A DNA stretch of 64,000 bases from Accumulibacter phosphatis. GTDB taxonomy: Bacteria; Pseudomonadota; Gammaproteobacteria; Burkholderiales; Rhodocyclaceae. The notes beneath the pieces were generated by a model. It ran no database searches, had not been told where the DNA came from, and saw only the letters and a program-made list of their open reading frames with translations. A program made the position numbers and the translations under genes. Shown here piece by piece: positions 1-7,899 of the stretch; position 1 is the stretch's first letter, and every line of letters starts with the position of its first letter. The stretch covers positions 3,286,001 through 3,350,000 of the forward strand of contig NC_013194.1 of the NCBI RefSeq assembly GCF_000024165.1, in the 5' to 3' direction.

Positions 1-1
1 C

Positions 2-118
2 CCGGGTCGCCGCGATGCCTCGCTGGCGAGCTTCGCCACCACCCGGCCGATCACTTTCTGGTTCGTCGCCGGGGCGATGCGAGCCCGCCGCGACGTCGGC
101 AAGAGGGCGGCCGCCTAG
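2..118 (+). CDS. C-terminal end of an unidentified protein (partial)
   Basis: An open frame enters from the left edge and stops at TAG (116-118). The codons have very high GC at the third position, as in the real genes here. The visible tail contains a hydrophobic stretch (TFWFVAGAM) followed by arginines and RAAA, which would suit the cytoplasmic end of a membrane protein. It meets the next gene tail to tail with a 4-bp overlap. Too little is visible to name a family. Confidence 0.4.
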   Translation, partial: PGRRDASLASFATTRPITFWFVAGAMRARRDVGKRAAA

Positions 119-693
119 GCCTTGGGCAGGCGCCCCATCACGAAGAACTCGTCGTTGGGACGCATCGAACTCATGTTTGCCAGGCGGTTCGACATCGCGA
201 AGAAGGCGGCGACCGCGCCGATGTCCCAGATGTCCTCGTCCGTAAAGCCGTGCTCGCGCAGGGCGGCCAGGTCGGCCTCGCCGACCTCGGCCGAGCGCAG
301 CGCGACCTTGAGCGCGAACTCGAGCATCGCCCGCTGCCGTTGCGTAAGGTCCGCCTTGCGGTAGTTGACGGCCACCTGATCGGCGATGAACGGATTTCTG
401 GCGCGCACGCGCAGGATCGCACCATGCGCCACCACACAATACTGGCACTGGTTGGCGCCGCTGGTGGCGACCACGATCATCTCGCGCTCGGCTTTGCTGA
501 CCCCGCTCTCCTTCTCCATGAGCGCATCGTGGTAGGCGAAAAAAGCGCGAAATTCGTCCGGTCGATGCGCCAGAGTGAGGAACACGTTCGGCACGAAGCC
601 GGCCTTCTCCTGAACGGCCAGGATGCGGTTACGGACGTCCTCCGGCAACTCGCCGAGCGCCGGAATGGGAAAACGACTGATCGGCGGCTCCAT
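115..693 (-). CDS. Peroxidase-related / carboxymuconolactone decarboxylase (AhpD-like) family protein
   Basis: The 192-residue protein has the AhpD-like helical fold signature, with a redox CxxC pair (C-Q-Y-C) followed by VVAHG around residues 83-90. This matches the uncharacterised peroxidase-related enzymes, in which the two cysteines and the nearby histidine form the redox centre. The N-terminal half (LPEDVRNRILAVQEKAGFVPN) is typical of the subfamily. The likely role is cytosolic thiol-dependent peroxide detoxification; the substrate is unknown. It is monocistronic and convergent with the partial gene at the window edge. The family call is firm; the reaction is inferred. Confidence 0.85.
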   Translation of the reverse strand: MEPPISRFPIPALGELPEDVRNRILAVQEKAGFVPNVFLTLAHRPDEFRAFFAYHDALMEKESGVSKAEREMIVVATSGANQCQYCVVAHGAILRVRARNPFIADQVAVNYRKADLTQRQRAMLEFALKVALRSAEVGEADLAALREHGFTDEDIWDIGAVAAFFAMSNRLANMSSMRPNDEFFVMGRLPKA

Positions 694-939
694 CGTTCAG
701 GTCCCTGGCGTCTGGCAAGACACGCCCAGGCGGCGTTCAATGCCGGCCTCGCCCGTGCCGCTGCACGGCCAAGCAATCGTGCTGCCCTGCCTGTCGATAC
801 GCCCGCCAAAACCGGCTTTCAGCTCTTGGACGTTGTCGGCGCCAAGTGAATTCATCAGGATCTCCGGGGTCAGAGGTTTTCAGATCGTGGCATGATACAC
901 AAGATACACAGAAACCTTCACCCCTCCAAGGAGAAAAGC

Positions 940-1818
940 GTGACCGCTACTGCCGATTTTGACAGCCTCGTACCCGCCCATCCCCTGAGCCGGCGCCAGT
1001 TCATCGTCACAGCCCTGGGCGCCGGCTTTGCCTTGTCGGTGCAACCTGTGGCGGCACAGACCGTCATCACCACCGACAGCGTCGGACTCACCGCTGGCGA
1101 AATCAAGGTCGCCGCGGCCGGCGGCGACATGCCAGCGTATCGCGCACAACCGGCGACCGGTAGCCAGTGGCCAGTGATCCTCGTGGTACAGGAGATTTTT
1201 GGTGTTCACGACTACATCAAGGACGTCTGCCGTCGCCTGGCCAAGCTCGGCTACCTTGCCATCGCGCCCGAACTTTACGCGCGCCAGGGCGACCCTCGGC
1301 AGTACACCAACGTCCAGGAGTTGCTCACCACTGTGGTGAACAAGGTTCCCGATGCGCAGGTGCTGGCTGACCTCGACGCCTGTGTCGCCTGGGCTGCTGC
1401 CAACGGCGGCAACGCGGCACGACTGGGGATCACCGGCTTCTGCTGGGGAGGAAGGATCACCTGGCTTTATGCGGCACACAATCCGCAGGTCAAGGCAGGC
1501 GTCGCCTGGTACGGCAGAATCGTCGGCCAGGCCAGCGAACTGACGCCAAAGCAACCGATCGACATTGCCGGCAGCCTGCACGGACCGGTGCTCGGACTCT
1601 ACGGCGGCGCCGACCCGGGAATCCCGCCCGAAACCGTCAGGCAGATGCGCCAGGCGCTTGCCGTCTCCGCGAATCGCGCGAGCAAGGGATCATCGATTCA
1701 CGTTTACGAAGGCGCGCCGCATGCTTTCCATGCCGACTACCGGCCCAGCTACCGCAAGGAGGAAGCCGAAGATGGCTGGCGCCGGCTGCAGGCATGGATG
1801 AAGCAGCACGGCGTCTGA
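940..1818 (+). CDS. Tat-exported dienelactone hydrolase family protein
   Basis: This alpha/beta-hydrolase of about 292 residues carries an N-terminal twin-arginine signal (SRRQF at residues 17-21, hydrophobic run, then VAAQ), so it is probably exported folded to the periplasm. The dienelactone hydrolase triad is visible: Cys168 in GFCWGG, Asp225 in GGADPG and His261 in APHAF. I chose GTG at 940 because AAGGAG (928-933) sits 6 nt upstream; an in-frame ATG at 892 lacks such a site. Classical DLH opens dienelactone in chlorocatechol breakdown. With no catechol genes nearby, this copy is better called a periplasmic carboxylesterase of unknown substrate. Confidence 0.88.
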   Translation: MTATADFDSLVPAHPLSRRQFIVTALGAGFALSVQPVAAQTVITTDSVGLTAGEIKVAAAGGDMPAYRAQPATGSQWPVILVVQEIFGVHDYIKDVCRRLAKLGYLAIAPELYARQGDPRQYTNVQELLTTVVNKVPDAQVLADLDACVAWAAANGGNAARLGITGFCWGGRITWLYAAHNPQVKAGVAWYGRIVGQASELTPKQPIDIAGSLHGPVLGLYGGADPGIPPETVRQMRQALAVSANRASKGSSIHVYEGAPHAFHADYRPSYRKEEAEDGWRRLQAWMKQHGV

Positions 1819-1886
1819 TCCTGCGGCCCCCGGGGTCAAGCCTTGACCAGGGTTCGCCGCTCTGGCCTTCGCCCCGGCACACGCGA

Positions 1887-2561
1887 TCAATCGCCGCCGC
1901 CACCGCAGCCGCCGCCACCACAGCCGTCGCCTGACGACCCCCCGCTGTCGCCACTACTGCAGCCGCTGCTGCCGCTGCAGCCGCCGCCGCAACCGATGTG
2001 TCCGGCACAGAAGCCTGTGCCGGCGCCGGCTTGTGCAGCGGCAAGACAATCGAGCTGATAGACAAAACCGCCGGCAATGCCCAGCAGCGCGTCGAGCGCA
2101 AAAAGCCGCGGCAGCGATGCCGGCTTGCGGGGATCGATCCCCTCGCGTTTGCAGGCCAGCCGCCAGGCGCGCTTGATGCCGTCCTGCGCGTCGGTCGGCG
2201 CGCGCATCGCTTCTGCCGGTGTGTGGTGCAGGAAGCGCCCCAGCCCACGCTCGCAGAACTGCTGATACTGACGGGTAAACAGAATGAATTCGTGCCAGGC
2301 GTCATCGACCGCCTGCGAGGGCATCGCCACCAGCCGATTTCCGGCCTCGCGACAGAGCTGAAAGTACTCGCGCAACCCCTCGAAGACCAGCGTTCGCTGC
2401 GCCGCGCTGAGTTCGGGCCGGCGCGCCGCCAGGCGCTTGTCGAGAAACTTCGCATAGGGGTAGCGGTCGATATGATCGGCACGCTGCCTGAGCAGCGCCC
2501 GCCACCAGACGATCGCGGCGACGATCAGAGCGACGAACAGCAGCACGATGACCAGCTTCAT
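1887..2561 (-). CDS. GRDP-like membrane-anchored protein with Gly/Ser/Cys-rich tail
   Basis: An N-terminal membrane anchor (residues about 3-20) precedes a domain with VDDAWHEFILFTRQYQQFC and GRFLHHTP. This W-H, F-C and LHH pattern resembles the glycine-rich-domain-protein-like family (GRDP, PF07173-type). The last 45 residues are almost only Gly, Ser, Cys and Asp, including repeated GCGGG and SSGDGC units that end in GGGGD. The cysteine content is unusual and could bind metal or form disulfides. The gene is head-on with the hydrolase gene and lies just downstream of the aldehyde dehydrogenase gene on the same strand. Function unknown. Confidence 0.7.
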   Translation of the reverse strand: MKLVIVLLFVALIVAAIVWWRALLRQRADHIDRYPYAKFLDKRLAARRPELSAAQRTLVFEGLREYFQLCREAGNRLVAMPSQAVDDAWHEFILFTRQYQQFCERGLGRFLHHTPAEAMRAPTDAQDGIKRAWRLACKREGIDPRKPASLPRLFALDALLGIAGGFVYQLDCLAAAQAGAGTGFCAGHIGCGGGCSGSSGCSSGDSGGSSGDGCGGGGCGGGGD

Positions 2562-2578
2562 CTACGGCCACCTCCGTT

Positions 2579-4030
2579 TCACAGGGTGTTGAAGCACAGG
2601 TACTTGATCTCGAGGTACTCGTCGAGGCCATGCCGGGAGCCTTCACGACCGATTCCGGACTGCTTGACGCCGCCGAAAGGCGCCACCTCGTTCGAGATCA
2701 GGCCCGTGTTGACGCCGATCATGCCGTACTCGAGCGCTTCGCCGACGCGCAGGCAGCGCGCGATGTCGCGCGTGTAGAAGTAGGCGGCCAGACCGAACTC
2801 GGTGTCGTTGGCCATCCGGATCGCCTCGGCCTCGCCCGCAAACCTGAACACCGGCGCCACCGGCCCGAAGGTCTCTTCGCGTGCGATGCGCATGCTCGGC
2901 GTCACGTCGGCAAGAACCGTCGGTTCAAAGAACGTGCCGCCGCGCGCGTGCCGACGGCCGCCGGTGATCACGCGCGCGCCCTGAGCGACGGCGTCGGCAA
3001 TGTGTGCCTCGACCTTGGCGACGGCAGCGGCGTCGATCAGCGGTCCCTGGGCAACGCCCTCCTCGCCGCCCGGACCGACCTTCAGCGTCTGCACGCGGTG
3101 CGCCAGCAACTCGACGAAGCGCTCGTAGATGCCGTCCTGAACCAGGAGTCGGTTGGCACAGACGCAGGTCTGCCCGGTGTTTCGGTACTTGGCGACGATC
3201 GCCCCGTCAACGGCAGCGGCAAGGTCGGCATCGTCGAAAACGATGAAGGGAGCGTTGCCGCCGAGTTCGAGCGAGAGCTTCTTGATCGTCGGAGCGCACT
3301 GTGCCATCAGCAGGCGACCCACCTCGGTAGACCCGGTGAATGACAACTTCCGCACCAGTGAGCTGGCGGTCAGAGCGCCGCCGATGGCCAGCGGATCGCC
3401 AGTCAGCACATTCAGCACCCCGGGCGGCAGACGTGCCGCGTGCGCCAGACGGGCCAGCGCCAGCGCCGTCAGCGGCGTCTGTTCGGCCGGCTTGACGACG
3501 ACCGTGCAGCCGGCGGCGAGCGCCGGCGCCACCTTGCGGGTGATCATCGCAAGCGGGAAGTTCCACGGCGTGATCGCCGCGCAGACGCCGACCGGCTGGC
3601 GAATCGTCAGCAGCCGCCGGTCGGCGGCGGGACTCGGAATGGTCTCGCCGTAGGCACGCTTGCCCTCCTCGGCAAACCATTCGACGAAGGAAGCTCCGTA
3701 AGCCACCTCGCCACGCGCCTCGCTGATCGGTTTGCCGCATTCGGCGGTGATCAGTTGCGCCAGATCCTCGGCGTTGGCCACGATCAGATCGAACCACTGG
3801 CGCAAGACGGCCGCCCGCTCCTTCGCCGTCTTCGCCTGCCAGGCCGGCAGCGCCGCTGCCGCGGCGCCGATCGCCCGCGTCGTCTCGGCGGCGCCCATCA
3901 ACGGAACCTCGCCGAGGGGATCACCGCTGGCCGGATCGAGGACGACCAGCGTGCGGCCATCGTCGGCGGCTTCCCAGCGACCATCGAGGTAGCAGTTCGA
4001 GCGCAGCAGACGCGGATCGACAAGGAGCAT
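2579..4030 (-). CDS. gabD: NAD(P)-dependent succinate-semialdehyde dehydrogenase-like aldehyde dehydrogenase
   Basis: This is a full-length (483 aa) aldehyde dehydrogenase. The cofactor-binding segment ITPWNFPLAMITRK lies at about residues 153-166, general base Glu255 is in LELGG, and nucleophile Cys289 is in GQTCVCANR. The second Cys two residues later (CVC) and the overall spacing match GabD-type enzymes, which oxidise succinate semialdehyde to succinate in the GABA shunt. It starts with MLLVDPRLLR; upstream lies a divergent promoter region shared with the NlpC/P60 lipoprotein gene. No gabT transaminase is adjacent, so the physiological substrate is inferred from family only. Confidence 0.88.
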   Translation of the reverse strand: MLLVDPRLLRSNCYLDGRWEAADDGRTLVVLDPASGDPLGEVPLMGAAETTRAIGAAAAALPAWQAKTAKERAAVLRQWFDLIVANAEDLAQLITAECGKPISEARGEVAYGASFVEWFAEEGKRAYGETIPSPAADRRLLTIRQPVGVCAAITPWNFPLAMITRKVAPALAAGCTVVVKPAEQTPLTALALARLAHAARLPPGVLNVLTGDPLAIGGALTASSLVRKLSFTGSTEVGRLLMAQCAPTIKKLSLELGGNAPFIVFDDADLAAAVDGAIVAKYRNTGQTCVCANRLLVQDGIYERFVELLAHRVQTLKVGPGGEEGVAQGPLIDAAAVAKVEAHIADAVAQGARVITGGRRHARGGTFFEPTVLADVTPSMRIAREETFGPVAPVFRFAGEAEAIRMANDTEFGLAAYFYTRDIARCLRVGEALEYGMIGVNTGLISNEVAPFGGVKQSGIGREGSRHGLDEYLEIKYLCFNTL

Positions 4031-4062
4031 GGCGTTTTCCTGAAATCTGAAAAAGTGCAGTT

Positions 4063-4068
4063 TATACT
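4063..4068 (+). promoter_or_regulatory. Candidate -10 box (TATACT) for the NlpC/P60 lipoprotein gene
   Basis: TATACT lies 7 nt before the ATG at 4076, so a transcript starting at the usual distance would begin at or next to the start codon. No convincing -35 box or Shine-Dalgarno sequence is visible. This suggests a leaderless or very short-leader mRNA. Confidence 0.35.
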
Positions 4069-4075
4069 ATGCACC

Positions 4076-4570
4076 ATGCGTCCACATCTGCTTATCGCCT
4101 GCCTTGTCTCGCTGCTCCTGGCCGCCTGCGGCAGCACACCGCCGGCGCCGGAACGGCAGCCGCCGAAGTCCGTCGAACGGCCGGCCGGCAGCGCGAAAGC
4201 CCACGACGTGGTGATCTACGCACTGAGCCTGATCGATACCGATTATCGCTTCGGCGGCAAGAACCCCGATGCCGGTCTCGACTGCAGCGGCATGGTGTCC
4301 TACATCTACGGCCGCGCCGCCGGCGTCAAGGTGAGCGGTAGTGCCGCCGACATCGCCCGTCGCGGTCGCCCCATCGACCGCGACGGCCTGCGCCCCGGCG
4401 ACCTCGTCTTCTTCAACACGCGCAACGCCTCCTTCTCGCATGTCGGCATCTACATCGGCGACGATCGTTTCGTACACGCGCCTTCAAGCACCGGGCGGGT
4501 GCGCATCGATCAACTGGGCGCCCGCTATTACGCGCAACGCTTCGAGACGGCGCGCAGCTACTTCGACTAG
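4076..4570 (+). CDS. NlpC/P60 family lipoprotein endopeptidase
   Basis: A lipoprotein signal with lipobox LAAC (Cys18) is followed by a short Pro-rich linker and an NlpC/P60 domain. The catalytic set is Cys70 (LDCSGMV), His122 (FSHVGIYIG) and His134 (FVHAPS). At 164 residues the protein is a minimal single-domain enzyme, expected to cleave the peptide stem of peptidoglycan (D-Glu to diamino acid bond) from an outer- or inner-membrane lipid anchor. It is divergent from gabD, with a 45-bp gap. I chose this ATG because it begins the signal peptide; the longer open frame upstream is only antisense to gabD. Confidence 0.9.
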   Translation: MRPHLLIACLVSLLLAACGSTPPAPERQPPKSVERPAGSAKAHDVVIYALSLIDTDYRFGGKNPDAGLDCSGMVSYIYGRAAGVKVSGSAADIARRGRPIDRDGLRPGDLVFFNTRNASFSHVGIYIGDDRFVHAPSSTGRVRIDQLGARYYAQRFETARSYFD

Positions 4571-4581
4571 TTCAGGACCAA

Positions 4582-5007
4582 TCAGTCATTGCGCAGTTCG
4601 ACGCGGCCTTCGACGACCTGCACCCGATCGCCCTTGCGTACCGACGGTTCGTCGTGCTGTTCGATGAACGCGAAAGTCCCGTCCTCATAGCGCACGGTGA
4701 TCACGTAGATCTGCACCGGCGCGTCACGCTGGCGCGCATCCTCGACGGTGCTGCCGGTGCCGACAATAGGCGTTGTCACCAGGCTGGGCGCGATCACCGG
4801 CGCCGGGTTCTTTGCCCGCGGACCCGGCTGCGTCCGCGTGCGAATGCCCTGCACGACGCCGCACCGCTCACACGGCCCGCTTCGCTGCTCGCTCAGCAGT
4901 TCGCGGTAGTCCTCGTCGCCACTCGGCAACTTCAAAGGGCTCTGTGCCAGCGAGGGCGAGGCGGCGATCGCCAACCACAGGACCGCCGCTACTCTTGCGT
5001 GTTGCAT
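4582..5007 (-). CDS. Exported hypothetical protein with SlyB-like C-terminal region
   Basis: This 141-residue protein has a Sec signal ending in SLAQS. The mature chain contains a CERCG motif, a Pro-rich stretch and a C-terminal segment with YVITVRYEDGTFAFIEQ and KGDRVQVVEGRVEL. That last part resembles the beta-strand-rich tail seen in glycine-zipper outer-membrane proteins of the SlyB type, but the glycine zipper itself is absent. The ATG at 5007 is preferred because AAGGAG lies 8 nt before it; an upstream GTG would overlap that site. It converges with the NlpC/P60 gene. Function unknown. Confidence 0.7.
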   Translation of the reverse strand: MQHARVAAVLWLAIAASPSLAQSPLKLPSGDEDYRELLSEQRSGPCERCGVVQGIRTRTQPGPRAKNPAPVIAPSLVTTPIVGTGSTVEDARQRDAPVQIYVITVRYEDGTFAFIEQHDEPSVRKGDRVQVVEGRVELRND

Positions 5008-5112
5008 GACAGACACTCCTTGACACGATTTTTGCGGGACCCTTCGCGCGCCAAAAGATGGCGAGCGTCAGGCTGCCGATCTTAGCATCCCTCGGGCCGC
5101 CACTACACGCGC

Positions 5113-5133
5113 GAAAGCGCGCTACTATTCGCC
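5113..5133 (+). repeat. 21-bp direct repeat, copy 1, upstream of the CPA2 antiporter
   Basis: The sequence GAAAGCGCGCTACTATTCGC plus one C is identical to 6947-6967, upstream of the radical SAM gene. It contains TACTAT (5123-5128), a plausible -10 box, and ends 5 nt before the ATG at 5139. It is probably a duplicated promoter or operator segment. Confidence 0.6.
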
Positions 5134-5138
5134 GTTCA

Positions 5139-6875
5139 ATGGATCCGCACTCATTCGTCTATTCAGCCGTACTCCTGCTGGTGGTCGCATCGATCGCCGT
5201 CGCGGTGTTCCGGCATTTTGGCCTCGGGTCGATTCTCGGGCTGCTGGTCACCGGCGTGATCGTCGGGCCGCATACGCCGGGGCCTTTCGTCACCACCGAG
5301 GTCGACGGCGTACGCCAGTTCACCGAGCTTGGCGTGGTGCTGCTGCTTTTCCTGATCGGCCTCGAAATGAAGCCGCGCCGCTTGTGGGATTTGCGGCGCA
5401 CGCTGTTCGGCCTCGGCTCCTTGCAAATCGTCGTCTCGGCACTGGTCATCGCGGCGTACTTCCGGCTGTTCGAGCCGAACTGGTCCACCGCGCTGCTGAT
5501 CGGCGCCAGCTTCGCCCTGTCGTCGACCGCCTTCGTGATCCAGATGCTCCGCGACCAGGGCGAGATCGCCAGCCGGCACGGGCAGACCGCCTTCGCCGTC
5601 CTGCTGATGCAGGACCTGGCGGTCGTGCCGCTGCTGGCGCTGGTTCCCATCCTCGCCGACAGCGGCCCGCTGCCCAAGGAACTGCCGCTCTGGGAGCAGA
5701 TCGGCGCGGCCGGCGCGATGGTGGCGCTGGTGGTTCTCGGCGGCCGCTACGTGGTGCCACGCATCCTCGACCAGCTGGCCCGCCAGAACAACCGCGAGGC
5801 ATTCTTCCTGGTCGCCATGGCGGCGGTGTTCATCGCTGCCTGGGCGATGGACCGTGCCGGCATGTCGATGGCGCTGGGTGCTTTCCTGATGGGGATGATG
5901 CTGTCGACCTCGCGCTACAGCCTGCAGATCGAGGCGACGATGGAACCTCACAAGGGGCTGCTGATGAGCCTGTTCTTCGTCGCCGTCGGCATGTCGGTGG
6001 ACGTCGGCGCTCTCGCGCAGCATCCGTTCGAGTTCGGGCTGCACGTGCTCGCGATCATCAGCATCAAGATCGTCGTTCTCTATGGCCTGTGCCTTTGTTT
6101 CGGCACCGGTCGCAGCACCGCCGTGCGGGTGGCTTTCATGCTCTCGCAAGGCGGCGAATTCGGTTTCGTGGTGTTCGGCGCCGCCAAGGCCATCGGCGTG
6201 ATCGACGACCTCGTCTTCGTGATGGCCGTCGCCGTCATTTCGCTGACCATGCTGCTGACGCCCCTGCTCGCCAGGATCGGCAACCGCCTGGCCCTGCAGG
6301 TTGCCGAGCAAGCGAGCGAGATGCATGAACGCTTCCGCTATCAGGCCCAAGGCGACGAGGCCGACGCCCGCGTGGTGATCGCCGGCTACGGCCGCGTCGG
6401 CCATACGGTGGGAACGATCCTGGGCAGCAGCGGTATCCCGTACGTCGCCTTCGACACCGATGCCGTACTCGTTGCCAAGTGGCGCAGCGAGGGCCATCCG
6501 GTGTTTTACGGCGACATCGCCGACCCGCAACTGCTCGGCAACGCCTCGTTGCACCGCGTCGACCTGGTCGTCCTGACGATCGACGACGGCCCCGCAGCCG
6601 TTCGCGCGGCAACGCTGATCCGCTCGCACGTGCCGCAGATGGCGATCGTCGCCCGCGCCCGCGACCTGGTCACCTGCGACGCGCTGCACCGGGTCGGCGT
6701 CAACCAGGCGTTCCCCGAGACCCTCGAGGCAAGCCTGCGCCTGGCCGCCGAATGTCTCGTGGCCATGGGAATTTCCAGCGACGAAACCGACATGCTGCTG
6801 CGTGGCGTGCGCAGTACGGACTACGCGCTGGTACGCGCCGGACCGGAGGCGGCGCCGCGCGAGCCGAGCACCTGA
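5139..6875 (+). CDS. CPA2-family monovalent cation:proton antiporter (KefB/KefC-like)
   Basis: The 578-residue protein has about 12 hydrophobic segments in its first 400 residues, forming a Na+/H+ exchanger fold. The segment LTELGVVLLLFLIGLEM matches the CPA2 signature. A cytosolic RCK/TrkA-N domain follows, with a Rossmann glycine motif (VVIAGYGRVGHTVG). Such proteins exchange K+ or Na+ for H+ across the inner membrane and are gated by nucleotide or glutathione ligands. The start MDPHSFVYSAVLL was chosen because it opens the first membrane helix. The gene is preceded by a repeated promoter-like 21-mer. The specific ion and ligand are not decidable from sequence. Confidence 0.88.
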   Translation: MDPHSFVYSAVLLLVVASIAVAVFRHFGLGSILGLLVTGVIVGPHTPGPFVTTEVDGVRQFTELGVVLLLFLIGLEMKPRRLWDLRRTLFGLGSLQIVVSALVIAAYFRLFEPNWSTALLIGASFALSSTAFVIQMLRDQGEIASRHGQTAFAVLLMQDLAVVPLLALVPILADSGPLPKELPLWEQIGAAGAMVALVVLGGRYVVPRILDQLARQNNREAFFLVAMAAVFIAAWAMDRAGMSMALGAFLMGMMLSTSRYSLQIEATMEPHKGLLMSLFFVAVGMSVDVGALAQHPFEFGLHVLAIISIKIVVLYGLCLCFGTGRSTAVRVAFMLSQGGEFGFVVFGAAKAIGVIDDLVFVMAVAVISLTMLLTPLLARIGNRLALQVAEQASEMHERFRYQAQGDEADARVVIAGYGRVGHTVGTILGSSGIPYVAFDTDAVLVAKWRSEGHPVFYGDIADPQLLGNASLHRVDLVVLTIDDGPAAVRAATLIRSHVPQMAIVARARDLVTCDALHRVGVNQAFPETLEASLRLAAECLVAMGISSDETDMLLRGVRSTDYALVRAGPEAAPREPST

Positions 6876-6946
6876 GGCAGCCGGCACCTGGCGTGCCACC
6901 GACTGCCGGGTTCGGCGCGCGCTCGTCGCGCCAACGCCAAGTGCCG

Positions 6947-6967
6947 GAAAGCGCGCTACTATTCGCC
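6947..6967 (+). repeat. 21-bp direct repeat, copy 2, upstream of the radical SAM gene
   Basis: Identical to 5113-5133. Here TACTAT is at 6957-6962, leaving a leader of roughly 30 nt before the ATG at 7000. Conservation of the exact 21-mer in two intergenic regions, while the flanks differ, points to a shared regulatory or promoter element. Confidence 0.6.
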
Positions 6968-6999
6968 TGTTCGCGAGTCTCCAGATAAGCCAGGAAACG

Positions 7000-7899
7000 A
7001 TGCTGCACACGCTCCCGATTCGTTACGTCGAACCCGTTTACCGTCCACCCAGCGAAGCCGACTCGCTGATCCTGCCGGTCACCGACGGCTGTTCGTGGAA
7101 TCAGTGCACGTTCTGCGAGATGTATACCGCGCCGCAGAAGAGTTTCCGAGCCCGCGCCGAGAGCGAGGTGCTGGAAAGCATCCGCCACACCGGCGAACGC
7201 ATCGGCAGCGAGATCCGGCGCGTCTTCCTCGCCGACGGCGACGCGCTGGTGCTGCCGACCCGCCGCCTGCTCGCCATTCTCGATGCCATCCGCACACACT
7301 TGCCGGCGGTTCGCCGGGTCGCTAGCTACTGCCTGCCGCGCAATCTGCGCCGCAAGTCGGTCGACGAGCTGCGCGAGCTGGCCGCCGCCGGCTTGTCGAT
7401 CGCCTACGTCGGCGCCGAGTCGGGCGACGACGAGGTGCTCGAGCGGGTGCACAAGGGCGAGAGTTATGCCTCGACCGTCGATGCGCTCGACAAGCTCGGC
7501 CAGGCCGGCATCCGCCGCTCGGTGATGATCCTCAATGGCCTCGGCGGGCCGGCGCTGTCGCTGCGCCACGCCGACAACTCGGCGCGGCTGGCCAATGCGA
7601 CGCAGCCCGAGTATCTGGCGACCCTGGTGGTCAGTTTCCCGCTCGGCGAGACGCGTTTCCGCGACGCCTTCCCCGGCTGGCGGCCGCTCACGCTGCACGA
7701 ACTCTTCGTCGAGATGGAGCGCTTTCTCGATCGGCTGGAACTCGAACGCACGCTTTTTCGCAGTGACCACGCGTCGAACTGGCTGGTGCTCAAGGGAACG
7801 CTCGGCGCCGAAAAGCAGCGCCTGCTGCAACAGGTGCGGCAGGCAGTCGCCAACCCGGCAGCCGCGCCGCTGCGCCCGGCATGGGCAAGGGGACTGTAG
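7000..7899 (+). CDS. Radical SAM protein of unknown specificity
   Basis: The CxxxCxxC iron-sulfur motif occurs near the N-terminus (GCSWNQCTFCEMY, residues 28-40), followed by FLADGDALVLPT and YVGAESGDDEVLERV, the glycine-rich and SAM-contact regions of the radical SAM TIM barrel. At 299 residues it has no obvious B12-binding or auxiliary cluster domain. CAGGAAA just upstream may serve as ribosome site for ATG 7000. Its stop codon abuts the ATG of the Sir2 gene, so the two are co-translated and may share a pathway. Substrate unknown; the fold assignment is firm. Confidence 0.85.
   Translation: MLHTLPIRYVEPVYRPPSEADSLILPVTDGCSWNQCTFCEMYTAPQKSFRARAESEVLESIRHTGERIGSEIRRVFLADGDALVLPTRRLLAILDAIRTHLPAVRRVASYCLPRNLRRKSVDELRELAAAGLSIAYVGAESGDDEVLERVHKGESYASTVDALDKLGQAGIRRSVMILNGLGGPALSLRHADNSARLANATQPEYLATLVVSFPLGETRFRDAFPGWRPLTLHELFVEMERFLDRLELERTLFRSDHASNWLVLKGTLGAEKQRLLQQVRQAVANPAAAPLRPAWARGL

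Noticed and set aside
880..1581. Long open frame opposite the dienelactone hydrolase gene
   Set aside because: It is the GC-rich antisense shadow of a gene with a clear signal peptide, motifs and ribosome site; it has no recognisable domains.
5163..7010. 615-codon minus-strand frame opposite the antiporter
   Set aside because: High GC suppresses stop codons. The sequence is His/Asp/Arg-rich without domains, while the plus-strand frame has a full CPA2 transporter and RCK domain.
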